A DNA stretch of 64,000 bases from Pseudomonas sp. MRSN 12121 (GTDB lineage Bacteria > Pseudomonadota > Gammaproteobacteria > Pseudomonadales > Pseudomonadaceae). The DNA is taken from the NCBI RefSeq assembly GCF_000931465.1, contig NZ_CP010892.1:5789388-5853387 (forward strand). Reading direction: 5' to 3'. The first letter of the stretch is position 1. The number at the start of each line of letters is the position of its first letter. Below, piece after piece: positions 34,624 to 45,549 of this stretch. The translations under genes and the position numbers were made by a program. The notes beneath the pieces were generated by a model. The model worked only from the letters and a program-made list of their open reading frames with translations, was not told the origin of the DNA and searched no databases.

Positions 34624-34649
34624 AGCGCCCTCCCAGGGCGCTTTTTTTT
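34624..34649 (+). terminator. Strong Rho-independent terminator
   Basis: AGCGCCCT (34624-34631), CCC, AGGGCGCT (34635-34642), then a T run to 34649. Confidence 0.92.
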
Positions 34650-34703
34650 GCCCGGCATTTCCCCCCACACCGCAAGCCCGACAGGCCCAATCGCTCGAAC
34701 CTT

Positions 34704-34835
34704 GTAGCCGCTGCCGAGCGCCAGCGAGGCTGCGATAGGACCGCAGGTCCTCCAACAGCCTCAAGATCCTGCGCCCGCTTCGTCGGAATGCCGCCCAGGT
34801 CGATCGCAGCCTCGCCAAGGCTCGGCAGCGGCTAC
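34704..34835. repeat. REPIN, family A (copy 4), next to RAYT
   Basis: GTAGCCGCTGCCGAGCGCC to GCTCGGCAGCGGCTAC. The ~55 bp to its right (AGGGATATCCGAATGCAGG onward, to GTAGCCGC at 34885) are repeated after copy 5 at 35597, showing that REPIN and flank were amplified together. The flank ends with a single REP half (GTAGCCGCC, ~34887), which adjoins the RAYT stop. Confidence 0.9.
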
Positions 34836-34896
34836 AGGGATATCCGAATGCAGGAACATCCAGACGCAGGGACAACGCGGACTCTGTAGCCGCCAC

Positions 34897-35370
34897 TCAA
34901 AGCCAGATGGCATCCCAGAGCGGATAGTCGCCAGGACGTTGAACGAGCCCCGCTCGTACCGGGTTGAAAATGATGTAGCGGGCAATAGCCTTCAGGTCTT
35001 CTTCCTTGCGCAGGGCGCGATCGTGATACCCCTTTTGCCAAAGGCGCCCCTGGCTGCCGAGATGCCGATTGATCAGCAGGCTGCTCCTGGATTTGAACCA
35101 CCCCATCACGTCGCCCAGGGATCGATCGCGCAATTCAAACAACCAGTGAAGATGATCGGGCATCACGACCCAGGCCAATGAGCGCACACGCCCGGCTTCA
35201 TGCATCTGCCGAAGCTGATCGACCGCCAGGCGCCCCACACGAAAGTCGCGAAATATCGGACGCCGTTGCTCAGTCACCAGCGTCATCGAATAGACGCGGC
35301 CAACTTCCGATACCCGCCCTTTGAGCAGACGGTGGCCATTGGAGTGGACAAGCAATCCTTTGCTCTCCAT
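34897..35370 (-). mobile_element. rayT: RAYT: REP-associated tyrosine transposase
   Basis: 157 aa. Y1-transposase fold of the IS200-like TnpA_REP family: HUH motif PDHLHWLFEL (His73, His75), candidate catalytic Tyr115 in WQKGYHDRALR, then ARYIIFNPVRAGLV, which is a RAYT hallmark. RAYTs bind and cleave REP single-stranded DNA and are domesticated as single-copy genes that maintain REPINs. Family A REPINs lie on both sides (34704, 35479, 35647). Full-length and apparently intact. Cognate repeat is inferred from proximity. Confidence 0.92.
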
Positions 35371-35478
35371 GCAGGTCAGTTACCTCAACCTAGACGCTCC
35401 TGGCTGGGCGGGCAGGAGCACTCTTTCAGCGAATGTTTCCGAATCGCCTGTAACAACGGCAGGCACAACACGAACCCT

Positions 35479-35596
35479 GTAGCCGCTGCCGAGCGCCAGC
35501 GAGGCTGCGATAGGACCGAAGGTCCTCCAGCGCCCTCAAGATCCTGCGCCCGCTTCGCGGTCGATCGCAGCCTCGCCAGGGCTCGGCAGCGGCTAC
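35479..35596. repeat. REPIN, family A (copy 5)
   Basis: 118 bp, GTAGCCGCTGCCGAGCGCC to GCTCGGCAGCGGCTAC. Nearly identical to copies 4 and 6, including the internal CTCAAGATCCTGCGCCCGCTT. Confidence 0.9.
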
Positions 35597-35646
35597 AGGG
35601 ATATCCGAATACAGGAACATCCAAACTCAGGGACAACGCGGGCTCT

Positions 35647-35764
35647 GTAGCCGCTGTCGAGCGCCAGCGAGGCTGCGATAGGACCGAAGGTCCTCCAGCG
35701 CCCTCAAGATCCTGCGCCCGCTTCGCGGTCGATCGCAGCCTCGCCAAGGCTCGGCAGCGGCTAC
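35647..35764. repeat. REPIN, family A (copy 6)
   Basis: 118 bp, the same length as copy 5, separated by 50 bp of repeated flank. Left arm has GCTGTCGAGC instead of GCTGCCGAGC. A tandem copy from recombination. Confidence 0.9.
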
Positions 35765-35789
35765 AGGGTTATCCGAAGGCGACAAAGAA

Positions 35790-35820
35790 AACCCCGCCTG
35801 CGGATGGCCGAGGCGGGGTT
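35790..35820 (-). terminator. Terminator of the czcCBA operon
   Basis: AACCCCGCCT (35790-35799) and AGGCGGGGTT (35811-35820); on the minus strand a TTTTC tract follows. It starts 19 nt after the czcA stop at 35840. Confidence 0.88.
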
Positions 35821-35839
35821 CGGGGAGGCTGGGCGAGGG

Positions 35840-39004
<3,165 letters not shown>

Positions 39005-39045
39005 GGGAAGTCATTCTCCAGGGAAACGTGGGCTGATAAGGCAGG

Positions 39046-40275
39046 TCAATGGCCATGCTCGGCCGAGCCTTTGCCCAGTTCGGACTTGAGGATGAAGCTG
39101 CCGGCGGCCGCCACCTGCACCCCGGCCTGCAACCCTTCCTTGATTTCGACGAAGCCGCCTTCGCTGCCGCCCAGCACCACGGGCATGGCCTGGAAGCCAT
39201 CGGCGACCCGCACGAATACCGACGGCTTGTCCTCCACGGTCTGGATCGCCTCCTGCGGCACGGTGACCCCAGCCTGGTAGGTGTCGGTCGCCACCTGCAC
39301 CGAGACGAACAGCCCCGGTCGCCACAGGTCGTCCGGGTTGGGCACGGTGACCCGCACCGTGGCGGTCCGGGTCTGCTCGCCCAGCAGGCTGCCGACATAG
39401 GCCACGGTGCCCTGCACCTGGGTGCCCAGTTCCGTGGACTGCACCCGCACCGGCTTGCCTACCCGGACCTTGTTCAGGTCCTTGGGAAACACGCCGAAGG
39501 TGACCCACACGCGGGACAGGTCGGACAAGGTGAACGCCGCGCTGGTCTCGCCCACGACCTCGCCGACGCTCAGGTGTTTCTCCACCACCACGCCGTCGAA
39601 CGGCGCGCGCATTTCATAGCGGTTGCCCCCGGCCAGCACGGTGCTGCCGCTCAGGGCGGTCATTTTCTGCCGGGCGTTGTTCAGGGCGATTTCCGCCTCC
39701 TGCAGGGTCTGCCGCGCCAGCAGGTAATCCTGCTCGGCGGAGATCTGGTCGACCCACAGCTGGCGTTCGCGCTGGAAGGTGGTGCGTGCCAGTTCGACCC
39801 GGCGCTCGGCGGCGGCCAGCTCGCTGCGCTGGTCGGAAATCTGCTGGCTGGCGATTACCGCCAGCAGGTCGCCCTTCTTCACCGTCTGGCCGAGATTGGC
39901 CGCCACCGACTCCACCACCCCGGCCGCGCGCGGCACGATATGCGAGGTGCGGTCTTCGTCGAAGCGGATCTCCCCCGGCAGCGTCAGCAGGCTGCTGAGG
40001 TCGCGCGGCGCGGCCGTGGCCAGTTGAATCCCGGCGGCCTGGATCTGCTCGGCGCTGAGCTCGACCTTGCCTTCCTCCTCGGCATGGGCCTCGCCCTGCG
40101 GCTCCCCTTCGCCTTCCTGATGCGTCTCGCCGTCCTTGTGCGTGTCGGCCTTGGTTGCGGGTTCTGCCTGCGCGACCAGCGGCGCCTCCTGGAACGGCCG
40201 TTGCCACACCAGCCCGGCCACGCCGAGCGCGACGGCCACGGCCAGCGCCAAGGCAATGTTTCGTTTCTTGTCCAT
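39046..40275 (-). CDS. czcB: RND periplasmic adaptor (CzcB-like)
   Basis: 409 aa from ATG 40275 (AGGAGC upstream), not the longer frame to 40329. One N-terminal membrane anchor, then a His/Glu-rich linker (residues ~38-65, KADTHKDGETHQEGEGE) that may bind metal, followed by hairpin and lipoyl (IVPRAAGVVESVAANLGQTVKKGD) and beta-barrel domains. It bridges CzcA and CzcC. The end HGH may also bind metal. Confidence 0.93.
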   Translation of the reverse strand: MDKKRNIALALAVAVALGVAGLVWQRPFQEAPLVAQAEPATKADTHKDGETHQEGEGEPQGEAHAEEEGKVELSAEQIQAAGIQLATAAPRDLSSLLTLPGEIRFDEDRTSHIVPRAAGVVESVAANLGQTVKKGDLLAVIASQQISDQRSELAAAERRVELARTTFQRERQLWVDQISAEQDYLLARQTLQEAEIALNNARQKMTALSGSTVLAGGNRYEMRAPFDGVVVEKHLSVGEVVGETSAAFTLSDLSRVWVTFGVFPKDLNKVRVGKPVRVQSTELGTQVQGTVAYVGSLLGEQTRTATVRVTVPNPDDLWRPGLFVSVQVATDTYQAGVTVPQEAIQTVEDKPSVFVRVADGFQAMPVVLGGSEGGFVEIKEGLQAGVQVAAAGSFILKSELGKGSAEHGH

Positions 40276-40325
40276 GAATGCTCCTGAAAAAATCGACTCG
40301 ACCGCCGTCCGCCAACAACGGCGCG

Positions 40326-40478
40326 TCACGAGGCCTGTGGAAAAAAGAAATCGCCCAGCGCCCGATGCAGCTCATGCAGGCACCAGTGGGCCTGGGTTTC
40401 CTCGACCCGGACCGACATGCTGCAGTCCGTGAACAACAACCCGCCGAGGCCCAGCAGGACGAACGCCAGCGCTCTCAC
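40326..40478 (-). CDS. Small ORF (50 aa) between czcC and czcB with HWCLHELH motif
   Basis: GTG start at 40476-40478 overlaps the czcC stop (GTGA), and TGA is at 40326-40328. Translation: N-terminal hydrophobic helix ALAFVLLGLGGLLF, then Asp-Cys, and a 30-residue tail with HWCLHELH near its centre. The Cys/His cluster resembles a metal-binding or redox site; topology suggests a single-span inner-membrane protein with the motif in the periplasm. No own ribosome site, so coupled to czcC. I do not recognise a family. It is too short for routine ORF finders. Confidence 0.5.
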   Translation of the reverse strand: MRALAFVLLGLGGLLFTDCSMSVRVEETQAHWCLHELHRALGDFFFPQAS

Positions 40479-41740
40479 AGCGCGCGGTCGGTGCCGGCGA
40501 GGTCACCGTAGATGCGTTCGATGCGCACCCAGGCATCGGTGGACTGGGCCACGGCGGCGATGTACTGGGTCCGCGCACTGATCAGCGTGCGCTGGGCGTC
40601 GAGGACCTCGATGAAGTTGAACTTGCCCATCTCGAAACCTCGGGTGGCGGTGTCCACGGCGTTTTGCGCGGCCGGCAGGATCACCTGGTTGAACGACTGC
40701 ACTTCGCTGCTGGCGGTACTCCATTGATCGAGGGCCTGCCGGGTTTCGGCGCGCAGGCGCAGCTCCGCGGCGTTGCGCAGGTCACGGGCCTGGTCGGCAC
40801 GGCGCGCGGCCGACAGCACGTTGCCCTGGTTGCGGTTGAACAGCGGCAGCGGCATCGACACCCCGACCACGTTGACCCGCTCGCGCACGCTGGCGTCGTA
40901 CTGACTGCCCACGCTGATATCGAGGTCGGGAATGCGCTGGGTCTTTTCCAGCCCCAGGGAGGCCTCGCGCTGCACCACCTGCATCTCGGCCAGACGCAGT
41001 TCGGTGGTCTCCGGCAAGCGGGCCAGCAATTGCGCCGGAGGGGGCAGCGGCGGCAACGCGCCGGATGGCTCGGCGACCGCGCTGAAGTTGGTGCTGGCGG
41101 CGCCGGTCACGGTCGCCAGCTGGCGATAGGCATTGGCCTGGTCCATCTCGGCGCGACTCAGTTCCAGGCGCACTTCCGACAGCTGGACCTGGGCGCGGGT
41201 AGCCTCCACCGGCGAGGCCTTGCCCGCGCTCACCCGCCCCTTGGCCACCGTCAGGCCGCGCTCGGCCAGGGCCAGGGAGCGGCCGGCCAGGGCGCTGCGT
41301 TCCTGGGCGCGCACGGCCCCGTAGTAGGCGGCGATCACATCGGCGCGCAACTGGTTGCGCTGGCGTGCCAGCTCCAGCGCCGCGGCGTCCTGGGCACGGC
41401 TGGCGACATCGATGCGCGCCCCGCGCTTGCCGCCCAGTTCCAGGGTCTGGCTGAGCTTGACGGTGGTGGTGCGCGAACTGCGGCGGGTGTCTTCGGCGTC
41501 CCAGGACAACACCGGGTTGGGGATCAGCCCGGCCTGCTGCCGACCGCCCTGGGCAATGTCGATTTCCCAGCGTGCGGCGGCCAGGTCGGGGTTGTTGGCG
41601 AAGGCCTCCGCCAGGGCGGTGTCGAGGCTCAGCACCCCGTTCTCGGCCGCCGCGGCTTGCTGCAACGAGGCACTGGCCAACAGCAGGCAGCCGGACAAGG
41701 CACCGACTATCCAGGCAAGTTTCTTAATGGTGGTTGGCAT
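40475..41740 (-). CDS. czcC: Outer-membrane factor (CzcC-like, TolC family)
   Basis: 421 aa from ATG 41740; the frame could extend to 41812 but the signal peptide MPTTIKKLAWIVGALSGCLL starts here. Signal cleavage near AAAAE. Two repeats of the outer-membrane efflux protein fold; GVSMPLPLFNRNQGNVLSAARR is the conserved stretch. First gene of the operon; forms the tunnel for CzcAB. AGAAAG upstream. Confidence 0.92.
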   Translation of the reverse strand: MPTTIKKLAWIVGALSGCLLLASASLQQAAAAENGVLSLDTALAEAFANNPDLAAARWEIDIAQGGRQQAGLIPNPVLSWDAEDTRRSSRTTTVKLSQTLELGGKRGARIDVASRAQDAAALELARQRNQLRADVIAAYYGAVRAQERSALAGRSLALAERGLTVAKGRVSAGKASPVEATRAQVQLSEVRLELSRAEMDQANAYRQLATVTGAASTNFSAVAEPSGALPPLPPPAQLLARLPETTELRLAEMQVVQREASLGLEKTQRIPDLDISVGSQYDASVRERVNVVGVSMPLPLFNRNQGNVLSAARRADQARDLRNAAELRLRAETRQALDQWSTASSEVQSFNQVILPAAQNAVDTATRGFEMGKFNFIEVLDAQRTLISARTQYIAAVAQSTDAWVRIERIYGDLAGTDRAL

Positions 41741-42128
41741 AACGCTTTCTGGCCCCTTACCGATACAGAGTGACGGCGGGGGCTGAGCGGCGCGAAGCAA
41801 TCGAAGCGACACGACACCTCAACACCGCGCCTGTAAAACAATTAACAGGTGCGTATCAAGTGCCGGCCAAATGTAGCGTTCAGTACTTATCGACAGGGTG
41901 GCGCAAAAATTACAAATCCGTTAGCAAACGCTCTACCTCGGGCTTCTGTATTAACATCCCAGCAATCGAATCAATAGCGAATGAAGTAAGCCAACAACTT
42001 GAAATATAGAGAAACAACTTCCCCCCGCACCACACTTTCAAACTTTGAAAGTTGAACGGCGCAATCCGTTACTTCAATCGAAGTTATTGGCTCTCTCCAC
42101 CGCAGCAAACACCGAGGCTACTATCAGC
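41741..42128. promoter_or_regulatory. Divergent regulatory region of czcCBA and czcR (388 bp)
   Basis: AT-rich. Contains a perfect 19-bp palindrome ACTTTCAAA-C-TTTGAAAGT (42034-42052) 77 bp before czcR, and a perfect 9-bp direct repeat AATCCGTTA (41915-41923 and 42063-42071). The two could be CzcR sites for autoregulation and czcC control. No other gene seen. Confidence 0.6.
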
Positions 42129-42803
42129 ATGCGCATTCTGGTGATCGAGGATGAACCGAAAACTGCCGACTACTTGCATCAGGGATTGAGCGAAAGCGGC
42201 TATGTCGTCGATTGCGCCAGCAATGGCGCCGACGGCCTGCACCTGACCCGCCAGCACGCCTACGACCTGGTGATCCTCGACGTCAATCTGCCGGAGCTGG
42301 ACGGTTGGGGGGTGCTGCAGCGCATTCGCCAGAACAGCAATACGCGGATCATGATGCTCACCGCCCAGGGGCGGCTGGTCGACCGGATCAAGGGCCTGGA
42401 CCTGGGCGCCGACGATTACCTGGTCAAGCCGTTCGAGTTCCCCGAACTGCTGGCGCGGGTGCGCAGCCTGCTGCGGCGCAGCGAGCAGTCACCGACGCCG
42501 GATGTGCTGCGGGTGGCCGACCTGGAGCTGGACCAGGGGCGTCACCGGGCCTTTCGCGGCAAGCAACGCATCGACCTGACCACCAAGGAATTCGCCCTGC
42601 TGCACCTGCTGATGCGCCAGACCGGCGTGGTGCTGTCGCGGACCCAGATCATCTCGTTCGTCTGGGACATGAATTTCGATTGCGACACCAATGTGGTGGA
42701 AGTCTCGATCCGCCGCCTGCGTGCCAAGATCGACGACCCGTTCGAGAGCAAGCTGATCCACACCCTGCGCGGCGTCGGCTACGTGCTCGAAGAACGCGAT
42801 TGA
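42129..42803 (+). CDS. czcR: Metal-responsive response regulator (CzcR-like, OmpR/PhoB type)
   Basis: 224 aa from ATG 42129. Receiver: EDEP (Asp8/9 region), phospho-acceptor Asp51 (LVILDVNLPELDGW), Thr78, Lys100. DNA-binding wing helix from ~130: LTTKEFALLHLLMRQTGVVLSRTQI, then VVEVSIRRLRAKIDDPF. It would activate czcCBA on metal. The frame could extend to 42045 but has no support. The expected histidine kinase gene is absent; repeats follow instead. Confidence 0.9.
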   Translation: MRILVIEDEPKTADYLHQGLSESGYVVDCASNGADGLHLTRQHAYDLVILDVNLPELDGWGVLQRIRQNSNTRIMMLTAQGRLVDRIKGLDLGADDYLVKPFEFPELLARVRSLLRRSEQSPTPDVLRVADLELDQGRHRAFRGKQRIDLTTKEFALLHLLMRQTGVVLSRTQIISFVWDMNFDCDTNVVEVSIRRLRAKIDDPFESKLIHTLRGVGYVLEERD

Positions 42804-42836
42804 AAGATTCGGCAGACACGATCGCTGTAGCCGCTG

Positions 42837-42958
42837 TCGAGCACTAGCGAGGCTGCGATAGGACCGAAGGTCCTCCAGCGACCTCGAGATCCTGCGCCCG
42901 CTTCGTCGGAATGCCGCCCAGGTCGTTCGCAGCCTCGCCAAGGCTCGGCAGCGGCTAC
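42837..42958. repeat. REPIN, family A (copy 7) behind czcR
   Basis: GTAGCCGCTGTCGAGCACTAGCG to GCTCGGCAGCGGCTAC. First unit of a tandem array. Confidence 0.9.
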
Positions 42959-42980
42959 AGAAGTTCGGTGACGCGGTGGT

Positions 42981-43098
42981 GTAGCCGCTGTCGAGCGCCA
43001 GCGAGGCTGCGATAGGACCGCAGGTCCTCCAGCGACCTCGAGATCCTGCGCCCGCTCCGCGGTCGATCGCAGCCTCGCCAAGGCTCCGCAGCGGCTAC
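42981..43098. repeat. REPIN, family A (copy 8)
   Basis: 118 bp, left arm GCTGTCGAGC; right end GCTCCGCAGCGGCTAC. Separated from copy 7 by 22 bp and from copy 9 by 24 bp; the spacers share AAGTTCGG and ...GGTGTAGCC with the stretch before copy 7 (AGATTCGGCAGACACGATCG), so the unit was duplicated with its flank. Confidence 0.9.
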
Positions 43099-43122
43099 AG
43101 AAGTTCGGCAAACACGATCGGT

Positions 43123-43190
43123 GTAGCCGCTGTCGAGCGCCAGCGAGGCTGCGATAGGTCCGCAGGACCTCCGGCGCCCTCAAGAGCGGC
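43123..43190. repeat. Truncated family A REP (copy 9)
   Basis: Only the left arm, GTAGCCGCTGTCGAGC... to the middle; the second arm is missing, and the czcD stop follows at 43198. Confidence 0.8.
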
Positions 43191-43197
43191 ACCGGGA

Positions 43198-44103
43198 TCA
43201 ATGCACGTGTTCTTCATGCCCCTGTTCATGAAAGCCGGCCTGTTCGACCTGGACCGTCACATGGGAGATCTCGAACCTTTCATGCATCAGTTCGGTAACC
43301 TCGCCCAGGATCTGCTGCTCGCTGCGTCGCCCGAGGTCGGCCACCAGGTGCGCGCTCATCACGTTCTTGCCGCTGGTCAGGGCCCACAGGTGCAGGTCGT
43401 GGATATCTGTCACCCCGTCTATGGCGCGGATGGCCTGCTCGACCTGATCGATATCGAGGCCGTCCGGCACCCCTTGCAACAGCACGTTCATGCTCTCGCG
43501 CAGCAACGTCCAGGTCCGCGGCAGCACCCAGAAACCGATGGCCGCCGCCACCACCGAGTCGACCCAGCCCCAGCCGGTGAACATGATCACCAGCGCCGCG
43601 ATGATCACCCCGAGGGAGCCGAGCATGTCGCTCCACACCTCCAGGTAAGCGCCCTTGACGTTGAGGCTCTCGCCGCTCGCCGTGGCCAGCAGGCGCATGG
43701 AAATCAGGTTGACGATCAGCCCCAGCACCGCGATCACCAGCATCCCCGTCGACTGGATTTCCGCTGGCGCCGACAGCCGCTGCCAGGCCTCGTACAGGAT
43801 GTAGAAGGCCACCACGAACAACAGGATGGCGTTGAACGCCGCGGCGAGAATCTCGAAGCGCGCATAGCCGAAGGTGCGCTTGCGGTCGGCCGCGCGCTTG
43901 CCGATCTGGATCGCCACCAGGGAAATCGCCAGCGCCAGCGCGTCGGTCATCATGTGCGCGGCATCGGACAACAGCGCCAGGCTGCCCGTGACGAAGGCGC
44001 CGATCACCTCGGCGATCATGAAGCTGCCCGTCAGCCCCAGGGCCATCCATAACTTGCGTTCGTGTCCGGCCCGAACCTGTCCGTGACTGTGCCCTGCGCC
44101 CAT
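43198..44103 (-). CDS. czcD: Cation diffusion facilitator (CzcD-like)
   Basis: 301 aa from ATG 44103 with AGGGGGC upstream. Six membrane segments; TM2 has LLSDAAHMMTDALALAI (HxxxD metal site) and TM5 WSDMLGSLGVIIAAL. N-terminal GHSHGQ and C-terminal FHEQGHEEHVH are His-rich. Exports Zn, Co or Cd from cytosol to periplasm in exchange for protons. Probably the low-level exporter that supports CzcCBA. Confidence 0.94.
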   Translation of the reverse strand: MGAGHSHGQVRAGHERKLWMALGLTGSFMIAEVIGAFVTGSLALLSDAAHMMTDALALAISLVAIQIGKRAADRKRTFGYARFEILAAAFNAILLFVVAFYILYEAWQRLSAPAEIQSTGMLVIAVLGLIVNLISMRLLATASGESLNVKGAYLEVWSDMLGSLGVIIAALVIMFTGWGWVDSVVAAAIGFWVLPRTWTLLRESMNVLLQGVPDGLDIDQVEQAIRAIDGVTDIHDLHLWALTSGKNVMSAHLVADLGRRSEQQILGEVTELMHERFEISHVTVQVEQAGFHEQGHEEHVH

Positions 44104-44222
44104 GAAAGCCCCCTGCCTGTGAAAAACATCGTGGCTGATGATAGCCGGCCCGGGCCGGTCCCCCGGGCAAAATGACGAAATGGTCATGCCCTCGACAGCC
44201 GGCAGTTATCCGCGGCGGGCCC

Positions 44223-44771
44223 TCAGCGCCCCAGCCGCGCCATCACCGCGAGCATGTCCGGGCGACGGGCGGCCCACTCCTCACGGGTGATACCGAGCAG
44301 CATCACGTCGATGCGCTGGCCGTCCTTCTCGACGTTCTGCCGGCGCACCCCCTCAAGGACAAAACCGAATTTCTGGTGCAGGCGAATCACCGCCTGGTTC
44401 AGCGCCAGCACCTCGCAGTTGAGCTTCGCCAGGCCCGCTGCGCCGAAGGCATGGTCGAGCAGCCAGAATTCCAATTGGCTGCCCAGGCCCTTGCCCTGCA
44501 GGCCGCTGTCCAGATAGAAGGCCCAGTCGGCGCTCTTGTGCAGGGCATTGATCGCGTTCAGCGACACCACGCCACTGGCGACGCCGTCTTGCAGCACCAC
44601 GAATACCGACTGGCGCGGGTTGCCCACCAGCGAGTCGAGCCAGGCGCGGTGCTCGGCCTCGGAAATCTCGTGGGAGGTGTACATGTACTTGCGCACATCC
44701 GGCTGGTTGCGCAACTCGCGAACGCGCGCCTGTACCTGTGCGCAGGTTTCGAGTATCGGCACTACCTGCAT
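44223..44771 (-). CDS. GNAT acetyltransferase (PseH-like)
   Basis: 182 aa from ATG 44771 (AGGAGC upstream). KYMYTSHEISEAEHRAWLDSL opens, YLDSGLQGKGLGSQLEFWLLDHAF is the acetyl-CoA loop, and NQAVIRLHQKFGFVLEGVRRQ is the conserved end. This resembles PseH, which acetylates a UDP-amino sugar for flagellin glycan, but no pse genes are near; the substrate is unknown. Confidence 0.82.
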   Translation of the reverse strand: MQVVPILETCAQVQARVRELRNQPDVRKYMYTSHEISEAEHRAWLDSLVGNPRQSVFVVLQDGVASGVVSLNAINALHKSADWAFYLDSGLQGKGLGSQLEFWLLDHAFGAAGLAKLNCEVLALNQAVIRLHQKFGFVLEGVRRQNVEKDGQRIDVMLLGITREEWAARRPDMLAVMARLGR

Positions 44772-44834
44772 GGCATGGCTCCTGGCCTGGAACGAATGCC
44801 GCACAGCCTAGGGGCATCGGCGCCAGGCGGCAAT

Positions 44835-45356
44835 TCAAAAAATCCCGGCGCGCGGCACGGCCCTGCGCCGCCGCGCCCAGTGCAGGCCGAAGCACACCAG
44901 GCTGCTGCCGAAGGCCATGCCCAGCATGCCCGACGGCGACTCACGCTCGCGGCGGCTGTCCAGGCACTCCATGGCGCTGGCGCACTGGGCGTTGCACAGC
45001 GGCTGGTCATCGAGGGTGCACGTCAGCAACGCATCGCGCAGGTGGGTGAAGGTGACGGTGTGCCCCAGCAAGCGGTCGGCGTCGGCGTTCAGGTAGCTGA
45101 TGCCGCGAATCGCCTTGAGCCGGGTGTACTCGCCGCTGTCCGCGTCCTCCACCAGTACCCCGCCGCGATCGACATACAGCACCTTGCCGGTGAGGGATTC
45201 GACACTGGCGCCATCCAGCCCGTAGTCGACCAGGTTGAAGACCCACAGATACAGCACGAGAAAGAACAGGCCGAGGGCCAATGACAACCACGCCGCCTGC
45301 AACAACAGCGGCAACCGCGAGAAATCGCGCAGGGAACACAGGACGGACCGGATCAA
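44835..45356 (-). CDS. Hypothetical two-TM membrane protein
   Basis: 173 aa. An N-terminal membrane segment (LSLALGLFFLVLYLWVFNLV), a central extracytoplasmic part with LTGKVLYVDRGGVLVEDADSGEYTRLK and four Cys (CTLDDQPLCNAQCASAMEC) likely in disulfides, then a second segment. Not recognised. Same strand as the GNAT gene, 63 bp away. Confidence 0.65.
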   Translation of the reverse strand: MIRSVLCSLRDFSRLPLLLQAAWLSLALGLFFLVLYLWVFNLVDYGLDGASVESLTGKVLYVDRGGVLVEDADSGEYTRLKAIRGISYLNADADRLLGHTVTFTHLRDALLTCTLDDQPLCNAQCASAMECLDSRRERESPSGMLGMAFGSSLVCFGLHWARRRRAVPRAGIF

Positions 45357-45549
45357 GGCAGCTCCCGAAAACTGGCGCGTGGACCGCGCGCTTTTTTTCG
45401 AGAGATTAGCGGGTTAACGGCACTTGGCTAAGCACAACCTGCGGCGGCGAAAGCCCCGAACCACGCCGTTCTGACGGCGAAGGCTCTAGGCCGCGCGCCC
45501 AGCGAGGATTTCGTGGTTGAAAAATTTTCGCGCGCCCGGTGACGAGGCC

